In this document: one piece after another, positions 21,062-33,300 of the stretch
How positions within the stretch are numbered: the stretch's first letter is position 1
Layout of the letters: every line of letters begins with the position of its first letter
NCBI RefSeq assembly: GCF_017916325.1
Contig: NC_090164.1
Span: 159,001-223,000 of the forward strand
Direction: 5' to 3'
Length of the DNA: 64,000 bases
Origin: Leishmania martiniquensis
Taxonomy: Eukaryota; Euglenozoa; Kinetoplastea; Trypanosomatida; Trypanosomatidae
Program-made: the position numbers and the translations under genes
Notes under the pieces: model-generated
Told to the model about the DNA's origin: nothing
The model's database searches: none
What the model saw: the letters and a program-made list of their open reading frames with translations, nothing else

Positions 21062-21110
21062 GGCTGCTGAGAGAGGGAGAAAGAGGGGGAGGGGGGAGCC
21101 ACGCGTCACC
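21062..21110 (-). promoter_or_regulatory. Cofilin polypyrimidine tract and spliced-leader acceptor
   Basis: The coding strand carries an almost pure C/T run (forward purines 21069-21098) ending in CAGCAG at about 21063-21069, immediately before the cofilin ATG. Either AG gives a 5' UTR of only a few bases apart from the spliced leader. Confidence 0.6.
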
Positions 21111-21876
21111 ACTGGAAAAAGAAAGAATAGCGGAATAACTGCGGACAGACCCCAACGCCAGCGTACGTATGCCACCTGAGGCTGGGGAGAGCAGGAGAGG
21201 AAATCGCTCTAATGCAGCTTACGAGAAGGGAACACGCGCGCGTGAGAGAGAGTGTGTGTACGTGTGCGTATGTGCGTGTACCTGTGGAGAGGTCGTGTAT
21301 GAGAGAACGAGGAAGACGAAGAGCCCAACGCGGCGATAGAAAATATCGGGAAGGGGGTGGAGGGCTGTCGTGTCTCTCGTGGCGGCAGAAGAAGGGCGGA
21401 AAGAGAAAAGAGGAAAGCAAAAGAAACGAAAGAAAAAATGCAGTGCGATGTAGGCAATCTACAGAGAATACGTGTGTGTGTGTGGAGGGGAAGAGGGAAG
21501 GGTAGGGGAGGGTAGAGTGAGATGGCAGTAAAGGGGAGGCACAGACGCATGTTTACCACAAAAGGAGATCCTGCGGTGCTTCCGTGCTCAAACCTCGTGC
21601 GGGCAACCACGCGCTGAGCCAAAGAGAGAGAGACAGAGACAGACAGGCAGACAGACAGACAGCGGGCGTGGGGGCCCGGAGGGTGGTGAGGGGAGAGGCT
21701 AAAGCTCCTTTATGAGAGGACTGGCGCCAGTGCGTTGCTGTCAACGTCCGCGTGCCCTCCCCACCACCACTACTTCCAATGAATGACGCATGCACACAAA
21801 CGCACACATATATGTGTATATATTTGCGTGTCTGTGTGTGTGTGTGTGTCACTCGACTGCAGCTTACAACACATCT
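21111..21876. other. Intergenic spacer
   Basis: Plus-strand polypurine DNA with CAGA-type (about 21630-21662) and TG (about 21833-21849) microsatellites. It holds the 3' UTR of the gene at 21877-23214. No further gene is seen. Confidence 0.65.
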
Positions 21877-23214
21877 TCAGCTCAAGCCTAACAAGCTGCG
21901 CACGAAGCCGGTTGTGGAGCCCATGGGTAGAGAGCAAATGGGGGCTGGCGGCAGTGCTCGTGCCACTGCCATCGGATTGGCCGGCGGCACGTCGTCAGGC
22001 CGTTGTGAGGGGCCTTCAGCAGGTTCTGTGCTCGACGCCATGTCCGAGGCCTGAGGGTAGCCAACATACGCCATTCCAGAGGCATGCACGTATAAGACGG
22101 CCAGTAGGCCAATATTCTCGTAGCGAAAATGGTGGGCAGAGTTCAGGCTATGAATGCTGCTGGGCAGTGCAAGTTGCCCGTCCTCGAGTCCGTCGCTTGG
22201 CCAGAGGAGCAGCGGAGGCTGTAACCATTCAGGTCCCTCCTCCTCCTCGGTCCCCCAGCGGGCCACAGAGAGTGTTGTGGAGTCCTCCCTGGTGCCTAGC
22301 AGGAGCGCCGGGTGCATCACCTCATCTTGGTCGTCGCTAGCGCGTTGAGCCTTGCGCCCACGCTGCCTAGCGCTGTCAGCCGCGGCGGTGCCTCTGCTTG
22401 CTTGTGCCGCCTCCAAGATGAGCCTGCTGCTATCCCTCTCGAACCCGAGAGGCGGGTAGTCGATCAGCGCTGAAGGTGGCACATCGCCATAAGACGCGCC
22501 GGCCCAAAAGCTGAGGACGGTGGGCAGCGTCTGCCCTTGCGCGGCGACCTGCATGTAGCGGTCACGCAGACGCCGTACCGCGGTGGCCTCTTCCTCGAGC
22601 GCCGATAGGCGCCGCACCGTCACAGCAGCGCAGAATCCCTTGGCCTCCCTCAGAGCTGCCGGCACGGCTGTGAACTGCACAGTATGGGATGGGTATAGCT
22701 GTACGTGCACATCGATCGGCTCTTCCCTAGAGAGGGAGTGATGCTCTATGAGCTGCGGCAGGTAGCGCTCCTGCACCGAGATTGCCAGCTGACGCACGAC
22801 GCGCTTTATGCGTCGCCGAGGGGCCTGTATCCATTCGCGGTAGAGGGAGGACCCAGCTGAGACACCGAAAGCGTGGATAAGGAGGTCGCGAACAGAAATT
22901 GAGGCGAATCCCAGCTGAGCAGGCGCTTCGCCGTTGCCGCCCTCGGACATGCTGCCCAGATGGGCAGCGCGAAGGGCGTCGAGCACGCGCTGCAGCGGAT
23001 GACTAGTCGATGCGCCACGCTGCTGTGGCGAAGCTGCCAGCGGCGCAGCATGGGAACCAGACGTCGGGCAGGCATGTGCCAAAGACACTTCGGAGAGGAT
23101 GTCAATGTCACGCTGCGCCTGCTGTAGCGCGGCCCGTGTAATAGCGCCGCCAAGAACGGAGAAGACGGACTGCGGCCCTGGCGGGGTGGCGCCCGAGGAC
23201 ACAGTCTCGGCCAT
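21877..23214 (-). CDS. Hypothetical protein, 445 aa
   Basis: The ATG at 23214 begins MAETVSS; the frame extends upstream only through a GTG codon. A helical region rich in Ala, Gln and Leu (residues about 15-100) is followed by a well-ordered central block (about 110-270). That block has ISVRDLLIHAFGV, an Arg/Lys-rich helix, then VQERYLPQLIEHH and alternating hydrophobic strands around VHVQLYPSHTVQF. The C-terminal third is acidic, with EEEEGPEWLQPPLL and a hydrophobic IGLLAVLYVHA stretch too short and polar-flanked to be a sure membrane segment. I recognise no family. The central region looks globular and the Arg/Lys clusters could bind nucleic acid, but there is no motif to show it. Confidence 0.88.
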   Translation of the reverse strand: MAETVSSGATPPGPQSVFSVLGGAITRAALQQAQRDIDILSEVSLAHACPTSGSHAAPLAASPQQRGASTSHPLQRVLDALRAAHLGSMSEGGNGEAPAQLGFASISVRDLLIHAFGVSAGSSLYREWIQAPRRRIKRVVRQLAISVQERYLPQLIEHHSLSREEPIDVHVQLYPSHTVQFTAVPAALREAKGFCAAVTVRRLSALEEEATAVRRLRDRYMQVAAQGQTLPTVLSFWAGASYGDVPPSALIDYPPLGFERDSSRLILEAAQASRGTAAADSARQRGRKAQRASDDQDEVMHPALLLGTREDSTTLSVARWGTEEEEGPEWLQPPLLLWPSDGLEDGQLALPSSIHSLNSAHHFRYENIGLLAVLYVHASGMAYVGYPQASDMASSTEPAEGPSQRPDDVPPANPMAVARALPPAPICSLPMGSTTGFVRSLLGLS

Positions 23215-24109
23215 GGGAGCCGCCGCTGTGATTCTTGTTGAGGCAAAGCGGCAGTAAAACCGCACGCACTGCGTCAGTAGCTTCGTGCTCTATACCCCGA
23301 CCAAACTTCTCGCTGAGGTGCGCCTCTGTTGAGGGGGCGCACGTGCAGCTGTTTATTTGTGTTGCGTGTGTGTGAAGAGCCACGAGCGAAAGAGCGAAGA
23401 AGTGCAGAGGAGAGACGTTAACAGAGCTGTGGCGATTCAAGCGCGGGAGCGAAAACGCTGGTGCTCTGCGACGTGTGCGCGACGCCGCAGACGCAGCCGG
23501 CGCCTCACCATGGCTGCTGCAGCACCACCGTTTCTGCACACCCGCGAGCATTATTTGCGTACGCTTCGCCTTTGTTACGCCGTTTGCATGTATTCAGTTT
23601 TGTGCGGTTGCTGCACACACGCCATGCACGGCTCTCACTTCCTCCTCTTCTGCTCGCACCTCTCTCCCCCTCCACCCTCCTTGTCTGCACGATCGCATCG
23701 TCCTTCAGGACGATCGCATGGGAGCCATGCCGAATGAAGTCATCGGAGACGGCAGCAGAGAGCTCCGTGCGACCCGTTTCTGCAAAGAAGAGCAAGATCA
23801 AAACGAAAAAAAAAGAAGCGGCGGATCAACCGCGCGAGGCGAGAGCGGCGGTGTTGCCATGAGCAATACCCGACGCCACACGACCAGCATCGGCGTGCGA
23901 AAGAGATGGGAGGAGAAGGTGGAAGCAAAGGGCGATATAAGCGCGGCTTGAAGAGAGAAGTGCGCGTGCTCTATTCAGGAATCATAAGTAAAGAGTACGG
24001 TGTACGACCAGTGCGCCGTCTCTCTGCCTCTCCGGCGCCCGCCCCATGCGCGCAAACAGAGGCATATGTGTCACCCTATCCTCGCGCACGTGCAGGAGCA
24101 AGCAGCGGT

Positions 24110-24141
<32 letters not shown>

Positions 24142-24355
24142 GAAAAAAGGTCAAGATGCGGGGTTGCAGGAGAGGAGGGGACGGTAAGACGCAGAAGCGT
24201 CAGACCGCGAATGAGGGGAATAGAAAAGCGCCGCGATCAGCCACTGAGCGAGAAGAGTAGACAAAAACCGCCCAGAGATGCGGCATGCGGCCTCCTCCTG
24301 CCCCGGCCCACCACCACCACCTCGACCTCGACGCAGCGCTAGGCGCGGGCCATCG
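23215..24355. other. Intergenic spacer
   Basis: Contains the 3' UTR of the giant gene and the 5' region of the gene at 21877-23214, with a long (GT)n run at about 24112-24138. No extra gene is supported. Confidence 0.6.
24112..24138. repeat. (GT)n microsatellite
   Basis: About thirteen consecutive GT units, the longest dinucleotide run of this type in the window. On the coding strand it reads (AC)n and lies in the 3' UTR side of the giant gene. Confidence 0.8.
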
Positions 24356-27300
24356 TCACGAGTCCGCCACGCCGTCTACAAGAGAAGGGTGCACTACCCC
24401 CTCCGCCTTCGCCTCTGCCGCAGACGGGGAGAATGGGGCGAAGTGAGGCTGCTGTCGGAGCCCCTCACTAAGTGAGCGCACGTAATGCACCCACTCTGCC
24501 GACCCCCGCTGCCTTGGCAAGTCACGCCAGAGAAGCTGCTTAAGCGCCTTCTTGATCCGGCGCTCCTCCTGGCACAAAGTGGTCATGCTGGCAGGATCTG
24601 CCAGCGCCACCGCTGCAGAATGCGGAGCGCTTGCGCTTGCGACTGCAGCGTCATTGCCGCCCATCCGCTTCGAGAGCACCGCCCCCGACGCTGGATGTCT
24701 ACACGGCGACCACTGAGCAGTTTCCGTGGCTGCCATATCCGCGTGCTTGTCAAGCTGAATGATGGAGGCACCGCCGGCATCTTTTCGATCGCAGGGGCAG
24801 CCTCGCTTGCACTGGTGGTAAGCAGCGCGCTTGCCGCTCTGCAGGTTTCGAGGATGACTGTCCTGGCTGCAGGTGCAGCTTCGTATGGTGCTGGGGTACA
24901 GGTGAGCGCTCGAGGCGGGCGGGTAATCGTTGGCCCTGTCTCTGATAGATGAACTGGTGAACTGAAGTGCAGCGCTAGCCCCACCACCAGGAGACGGGAG
25001 CCGTGGCGGCTGCGACAGCTGCGCTGATGACGGCGAGAAAGCGAAGCTCCGGCGTGCCGGTGCTGCGACTAGCAGCGCTCGCTGACGAAGCGCTGGGTCG
25101 AGGAGGAGTCGCGTATCCTCCTTGTATGCGATTGGAACAAAGCGCCCCTGGGGCGGGGGTGTTAACTTCCGCAGCGGGCCATCGAGATCAGCCTCACGTA
25201 CGATAAGGCGATCTCTTCCCGAGTGCGGCAACTCTGGCCACGCCGCCATCCGCTTTGACCGCAGTCGCTGTTGAACAAGTATCGCGTCCCGCTCAGACTC
25301 CGTGTCGCCGCCGCCGAAAAGGTACCCGCTGTGGATACGGCAGTCGCCCATTTGTTCCAGCTCAGCGGACTGGGCCGTGTGCCACTGGACTGGCCGGAAC
25401 TGAGGGTCTACAAAGATAAGATTGTACTTGGCGCGGCAGGAGGAGCAGTATGGGTTGAGGCGACCGCAGCCGAGCGAGTTCGTAGGGTTCGTGACCGTCC
25501 ACGCACGGTGCTGCGGCCTTCCCACAGTCGCGGGCGCGGACGGCATTGGGTTGTGCACGACGTACAGCGGACGGCGTACCCTGGCCGATGGGCTCTGTGA
25601 ACGCCGAGGAGAGGTGCGCCACCCTGCTTCGTCTGCCAACATAGTTGGCAGCTCTGCATCGCTGACCCGGTGGAAGCGGCCGGCACTGTCACTGTAGAAA
25701 AAATCACCGTGCTGTGGAAGCGCCGGCTGCGCGCCTGCAGCTTCTCGACCTCCTCCCGTGCCGAGCGTGGCGGTCGCGGCAGTAGGCTCACCAAGACGCC
25801 TCACCTCTTCAGAGGACGCAAGCGTCGGCCCGTGAGCTTCACTGCACGGTACCTGCGCACTAGGCGCGTATCTCCCTGACGCCCAGCCCGTAGGTGTTGA
25901 AGTGGGCAGTGAAGCGCAGTTGCTAGCGAGCGATCTGGGAGGGCGACGGATGCCATCCTCGTCCCCTGCCGGCGATTCCTGCACGGTGGGACGTCTCCCC
26001 CAAGCAGGTTGTGGTGGTGGCTGGGAGTTAACCCTTTCGACGACTTTGGCACTGGCATCCTTTGGAAGGACAGGGTCGCTGCTGCCAGCGCCGCTGCCTG
26101 CCTCCGCCTTTGCGGATCGCCCGCTGCTCTCAGGCACATCCGCGCCCACTCTCGTGAGCTGCCTCTGCTCACCTGCAGACCCCGGCACGGGGTCAAGGGC
26201 CGTCTGCGCGCCACACTCCCCCCTCCGCGGCGGGGTCGACACTATCGGCTGCTGCAGCGCTGCCACGGTGTCGTGCAGTGGCGCACAAAACTCTCCCGTC
26301 CCCATCTCCAAAGCGTCTTCTTTATCGGGGGTGCAGGTAACGTCTCCGCTCGTGCGTGGCGGGGCCCCAGTCCGCACTGCGGCGCGACCAAGGCGAGCGG
26401 GACCAGCTCTGGCGATTGCGCTGTGCCTGCCACTGCTGACGCAGCTGTGCCTGCTGGTGCCCCTTGACGACGAGGACGAGACTGAGGGACTTGGCATTCG
26501 TCGATGGCGGAATCGGCGGTCCCGAGGGCGTTCACGCTCGCCGAGTGGCCGATGTTGACGACCGCTCAGCGCGCCGTCGTCCCAGGCATCATCTCGAACG
26601 CACGAAGCGGCAGTGCTACCACGTGGGCGAGGGTGTTGCTGCCTCGCTCCACGCGCCGCACCGTCGCTGAAAGGGGCCACTGGGTGCACGGCATGGCCTT
26701 CGCCTCTTATGAGCATCTTGCAGCCCAAAGCCGGCGGCGCCGCTGCCGATGCGAATGGCAACGCGAGCTGATATGGGTGCTGCGGAGGACCCCCGGACGT
26801 CAGCGGCCTGCCAGCCTCTTGTGCGACATAGCGCAGGTCACGGCAGTCGGCATCGCTGCGGCCCCGCTGCGGGACCGCCTCGAATGCGCACTGCAGCGGA
26901 GGGTACGCTCGTCGTGCGGCAGCCGCACCCGTGTCGTTCGCCTGCGGCCGGTCACGTCCATGGACTGACGAACGGTGCCTCTCACAGGGGCGGTGATTAC
27001 GTTGGTGCTGTGTGCGGAGGGCTTCGCTGTTGCTGTCTTCATGGCGCTGGCGGTCGCTTCGATGGTGGCGGTGACGCCGGTGGTGTCTCCGTGAGGCGTC
27101 CTCATGTCGGCGGATGCGCTGCCTGGACGCACCCCTCTCCTCCTCCTCCTCCTCCTTGTCGCGCCGCCTGTGCTGAGATGCGGCTGATCGATCACGATGG
27201 CAGCGATGATGCAGCTTGCGCCTACGGGGGTGCACTCCTGCAGAAAGCGCTTGCGAGTGCGAGGTCGACGACGAGGACCTCCGAGAGACGTCGCGTGCTG

Positions 27301-30300
27301 CACCGAGATCTGGTGCTGCTGGGGCACTCAAGAGTGTTAATGCAGTGGAAGGGCTGCATGCGCTATTCGACGCACTATCCTCGAGACCCTCGGGCAAAGA
27401 CAGCGGCGCCGCCAGGGTCGATCGCAGGGCCGTCGTCACCGACTTGCCGCCAGCAATGCAATCGTCATGCTTGGTGCCGAGCTCAGCACCACCAGCTCCT
27501 TTGCGAGTCGCGTAGCAATACGGGTGCGTCGTGGGCAGCATATCCGGAGGCAAACAGCTCCCCGTGTGCGCGGTGTCGAGTATGGCTGGAGCTGACACGC
27601 CCACCAGGGCACCCGCCTCCCTCGCCTCGGGGGGCAACGTGAGGCCGCGAGTGTAAGTGTTGCCACTGCGGCCGTCAGCAACAAGCTCTATCTCTGTCAA
27701 ACGCGGCATCGGCAACGGGCAGAGAGGGCGGGTGACCTGCCGTAGCTGTGAGAGGTGCAGCAAGGAATCGGGAGTGGGCACTGCGGAAGGGACTGCGGAC
27801 GGCAGCTTTCCCGGTGCTGAGATGGGCGCATCACCAAGGCGTGCATCTCTCGGGCGCTGGCTGCACAAGGGCCGCGGAAGGCCTTCGTCCCAGCCGCCTC
27901 GTTCCCCTCGAGCGTGCAGCACAGGCACCTCTAGAGAAGGCAAGTTGTAGTGAGATGCATCCGCATCATCTACCGCAAAGCAAGGTTCAACGGCGTTCCA
28001 TGGCGCTACACTGAGCCGCGCAGTCGCCTGCACAAGCGCGGTGCTCGCTGCTCTCGCTCCACCGCGCGAGGTGCTGCTGGAGCGCACCACCTCACTGGAC
28101 ATCGTTGGGTCAGGACCGCCCTGAGGGCTATCCTGAGTGGGCTTTGCACCGGAACTGCAGTTTCCAAGACTCGGACGCCGCGAAGATGAGTCGCCGTCGC
28201 TTTCGATGGCTGCGATGGTGGTCAGAGTGACGGTGTCGGGGTGCTGGTCAAGCGAAAGAGGCCGGACCTCACTTACCTGGTCAGCAATCCGCAGCGATCC
28301 CCGAAAACGATCATTTTCCTGCTGCGTCGGCGGCGACTTGGGCACCTTGGCATCAGCTGATCTCGTGGATGGGAGAAGACAGCAAGAGGGCACGGCAGAG
28401 GAGGGCGCCGTGGACGATCGGTTCGTGCTCGGCAGCACGGCGCCCGGGCCGTTGGAGATGGCCTTGCGGAGTCGAGGAGCGGTGCACAACGGTACCTCCG
28501 CTGCGGCACCGACTCGTTCCACCGTCGGTCCGCTACCTGTAGCGCTCGGCAGCGCGTTCGGCACACATGCCACGTCAGTGCGTAATATAGAAGTAGCTGA
28601 TAGTGCTACGCCACCTAGCAGTTGCCCCTCGTTGGGGCCAGCACCCGCAGCTTCCACAGCCTCCAGAAGACTCCTCTCCTCTGCCGCGGCTCCTTCGCTC
28701 TTCACGTTCTGCGAGTCGCAAGCAGGCCCTGCGGAGGCACCCACAGCGTCACTACGTCGCTGCGCCTCCCCCATCGTCGAGCGCGCGTGAAGCTCCTCTC
28801 CAGGTGAGTGCAAGGCGCATGACCCCGCCTGCGCGTCTGCGTCGAATGGCGGTGGTGATGCCTGCACTGCCGAAGTCACACCTGCGGGAGTGTATGTGCC
28901 ACGTTCGCCTACAGTCGTGGGCGAAGCAGAAGAGGTTGGCGCAGACGCTCGAGGAGCGCTCAGCCCGTTTGGCGGCACCGCAGGTGAGGATAGAGCATCC
29001 TCAGCGGAGCCGCTCCCCCTCACAGCCGTGGTCTCCTCTAGAGCATCTGTCCCTCGCACCTCACGCCCTTCGTCCACATTGTCTGCTGGCGTATTGGCTG
29101 ACCCACGCGCGTGCGACGCGAACACCTCGGCGTGGTGATTTGTATACGGTAACCCGCCAACGCTGCTCTCCCCATCATCATGACCCATCCCTTCAGTAGC
29201 AAGTTTCGCGCCGAGAAAGGAGTGAGGGCCACAATGCCCGCGCCCGCCGCTGTTGATGGCGCTGTGCGGCACTTCTCCTCGCGGGCCCCCGAAAAGCCTC
29301 GCAAAGATGCCCCGCCACTCCCTGCCGCTGCCAAAGCCCATTTGGCTGCTAACATTGTAGGGGTGGCCAGATGGCGATGGCGGCCGCTCCACCGCAGCCC
29401 TCCCCTCGTCCACAACGAAGGGCGCCGACGGCTCCAGTGGCGGCAGTGCCGCATCCCCTCCACCATCCGAGACATGCTCGTCCAGAGTATCGATAGGCAG
29501 AGAGACTATTGAGCTGTTCGCCGCGCGCGCACTCATCACGTGAAGCGCTAGCAGCGTCTTGGGAAGCTGCACGGCAGGATTTGCACCGCGCAAGTACCTG
29601 TGATGGTGGCGACCGTGGAGGGCGTGCGGGGCGCCGTGCTCGCCTATCTCTGACGCAGCCGTTCGACCGCCAGGCATCCCAGTCAAGACATTGGACAAGA
29701 TATCAGCCATGGACGGCGTTGCCGCTGCTGCGCCGCGCTCAGGCGCCTCTTGCGGCATCACAGGCGCCGAGGTAGGTGGTGGGGAAGCAACGGGGAACCT
29801 AAGCAGAATTTCCCCTCCCTCTGTCTGTGCTCCTGCTCTGTCGCGCCCTGCTAGGAAGGCGTTCGTCAGCCTCCGCGCAGCAGATCGTTTCGCTGCGGTC
29901 AAGTGAAGTCCTCCCAGCTTCGGCGCATCGGCAGAGTGTGGCAGCGGCGATCCGCAGGGGCTTTCCAGGCCGATTGCCTGCGATACGCACTGTTGGGTGC
30001 CGGGCGAGAGGCGCGCGACAAGCTCGGCGATGTCACTGTCACTGCCGACGCCGTGACTGTGGGATGAAAGCGATGACAAGGACGACGACGCGCGCGAGGA
30101 GGAGGAGAGCTCTTTCGACGCATCTGCGAGCACAACCGAAGACGAGGAAAAGGCAGAGCTTCCGTCGTTGTCTTCCGGGGTCCCAGAGGGGTGCGGCGGC
30201 TCTCTCCTTGATGCTCCTCTTTTCGGTCGCGGGGCGCTCAGCGGCCGCCTCCGCAGAACTTCGCCAAGCCGACTCGACTGACCGCATAATGACTCCGCCA

Positions 30301-33300
30301 GTAGCGTCGGAGCTGCACGCCTTCTTCCAGCAGCCTCACAGGTCGGCAGCGAAGACTCGCACAGCTCCCCTTCATTCTCCTCCACCTCGGTGTCCGCTCC
30401 GCCGGATAAGGTGGGGGGCGCCGCGGTACCAGCAGAATCGCTTAAAGCTGCTCGGTGAGGCCTATTACCCTCACGCCTGCCTGCCTCCCCTTTGTGGCGG
30501 TGGCGCTCCCCATCCGCCCTCCCCACACCGTCGCCGCCGCCGCCCTCGCTGCCGGCACCAATGAAGGCTTGCGCAGCATTGGCCATCTTTGTCCTAGACA
30601 CACCCGCTGGGTGCGGAGGCTGCGCCACGTCACCGGAATGACCTTTCTCGTGTGGTGTCTGAGTAGACGGTGTCACGCTGCTGTCTTCGGATCTCCCCTC
30701 GCCATCATCGCCACGGCGTGCCCTCCCTGGCTGGACGCTTGGCTGCGCCGTCTTGGCATTGCTTTCTTGGTGGTGCCTTCGGCGGTGCAGAGAAGGCCTC
30801 GGCTTGCAGAGCGGCTGTCCGGCCGACTCCTCCGACTTTGCCTCATCGCCGACTCTGTGCGCCATCACACCATCCTCGCCATCCCCGTAGGTGTCGTCGT
30901 CGTATAGAGCAGCCCTGCTCAAAACTGCCGCGTGCGGTTGCTGCAGATGCGGCTGCCCATCACGCTCGGCGTCTCGCTCGCCCTTGATAGGGTGATGCGG
31001 TGGAATGAAGTTGCCTCGGCATAGCCTCACACCCTCGTCCCCTGTTGGCTCCCCCCCTATGGCTTCCTCCGCAGGCGAGTCAGCAGGAGACTGCAAGGAA
31101 TTATATGTGCTCCTGCGTGTAGCCGCAGTAGCAGCACCCAACGAGGCAGCTCTACAACGGATCGCACGGCCCCGGTCTTTTCCGCTAGTGGCACTATCCG
31201 AAGACTCGGCGCTGGTGCTGCGTGCGGGGGTCAATCGACTTGCTGTTTGGACTACCCAGTCGACCTTTGTCTGCAGCACCTCCAGATCTTGCGCCTCCCT
31301 CGCTGCACTGCCGTTGCCACCACCGCGGCGAACTTCCGATGGAGAAACATGGCCATCTGCAGCGACATGAACGCGCGCGTACGACTTGATGCAAGTCGTG
31401 AGGAACGGCGCAGCCGCGGGCTCCACCTCTCCAGCAGTCACCAACATGCCTACGCAGTTGGTTTGTACGGGGGGCACGTCCGCCCATCCGGCAGAAGCGG
31501 TGAGCCTTACATCACCACCTGCTGGGCCGCTCCTCTGCGCTTCCTCGTCGCAGTCTGGCATGGAAGCGCTCACTGACGCTGGTTGCTGGGTGTTGCTGCG
31601 TCGGGCGAGAGATCGCCCATCACTCTTGCCGGTTCTTTCCTCAGCCATGCGGTTCAGATGATTGAGCTTCGTGGTCAGGGACGCCGCATCTCTCGAAGTT
31701 GCTGAGGCTTCTCGATTCGTAGAGCTGCGTGCAACAGCAGATGCGCCGTGCTCGTATGGTGCGGCCTCGATGTTGTTTGGCAGCATTGCCGAAACAGGTG
31801 ACGGCGATGGAGAGGTGGCCCTGATGCGCGCGCTGCTCGCAGCTGCCGGGGACAGCCATGCTGCTGTGCTACCCTCCGGCGTGCCAGCAGCACTGGTCGC
31901 AACCTCTGCTGCAGCCTTTCGCTTTCGCGGGCCTGCGTCAGCACTGGGCGCGGTTGCCTTGGTGAACATTGTCTCATACCACCGCCGCAGGCAACTGTTC
32001 AGCACCTTCCTCTCGTGCCGATGGAGGCAGGTGTTGAGCTGCTTATCCATCTCCTTGGCGCGCCGCCGCTCTTGCTGCGCCTCCGTGAGCCCCACATAAT
32101 GCACAGCGGTTGCCGCTTTGGCTGGCACAAGCGCCTTCACCGACGGGAGAGCCGGGCAAGCGGTGCCGGACGCGGACGTTGTTGCAGAGAGGCACGGAGG
32201 AGGAACAGGCACCAACGCGAAAGAAAGCGTGGAGCTGCTAGGCGCAGCGGAGGCGGCTGGTGAGGCAGTTGGTCGAGGAGGGGTGGCGTGGGAGACACCC
32301 CAAAGATCAGCAGGTGTGCGTGTGGCGCCGCTTTTCGACGCTGAACTTCTACTGCAGCTGCTGCCGACGGTAGCGCTGCTCGCGCTCCTCGTACTGCTGC
32401 CGCTGCTAAGACTGCTCGTGGAGCGGCTGCGGCTGGTGCTGTACGTGGACGAGGCAGTGCCGGAGCTGGCGGAGTTCGACGTACAGCGACTCCGGCGTGG
32501 ACGACAAGATGGCCGCCTCACCACCGCTGCGGCGGCATGGCTGTGTTGATGGCGGCTCCCCCTACTGGGCGCCAGCGCACGAGCTGGAGACTTCATCGAG
32601 GACGAAGCCTGCGGCCTGTGTACAGAAAATACGGTCCCCCGCGAAGGCCCGCCGCCCGCTGGCTGGCTGATGCTCCTTTCTTGCGCCACCGGTGTCATAC
32701 GGCGAACTGGAAGGCTGCTGCTGCTGCTGCTGCCGCATGCGGTGGCACACTCGCGCAGCCGCCGCTGATGCAGCGCTGCGAGCTGATGCGCCTCCCAGTC
32801 GCTCCGAAGAATGTCGACTCGGCAGAGGCGGCAGGGAATCACACTCTGGAAGGGCGAGTCGACCACGTCTGCTTGTCTGACTGGCACCCTGTAGAGAACA
32901 GACGGAGTGGGAGAAGTCGTAGCGCCCGCACTCACCGTCGCCGCCGCTGGATTAGAGGCGGCGTCCTCTGCGATGCAAGAGAGTGGTCGCTGGTAGACTA
33001 CGGGCGAGGCAAGAAAGCAGGTGGAGGGGCCCACCGAGAGAGGAAGCGCAGCCGCCGCATGTGGTGAGGAGCGCTGTGGAGTGGACACAGATCCCTCTAC
33101 TAGCACATGGGCCGTTGCAGCGCCACTGGCGCGCGCGGGAGCCGCTGTGCTCCTTGAGGAGCGCTCTCCACACCTCTGCGTCGATGCAAGCTGGGGCGCG
33201 GCTTCTTCCTCTCCACGCTGAGCCTTGCCCTCTTCTTCGCAGCCTCCCTGATCTTGGACGCCGTTGTCGTGGGCAGCCCCACTGTCACTGTGAATTTGTT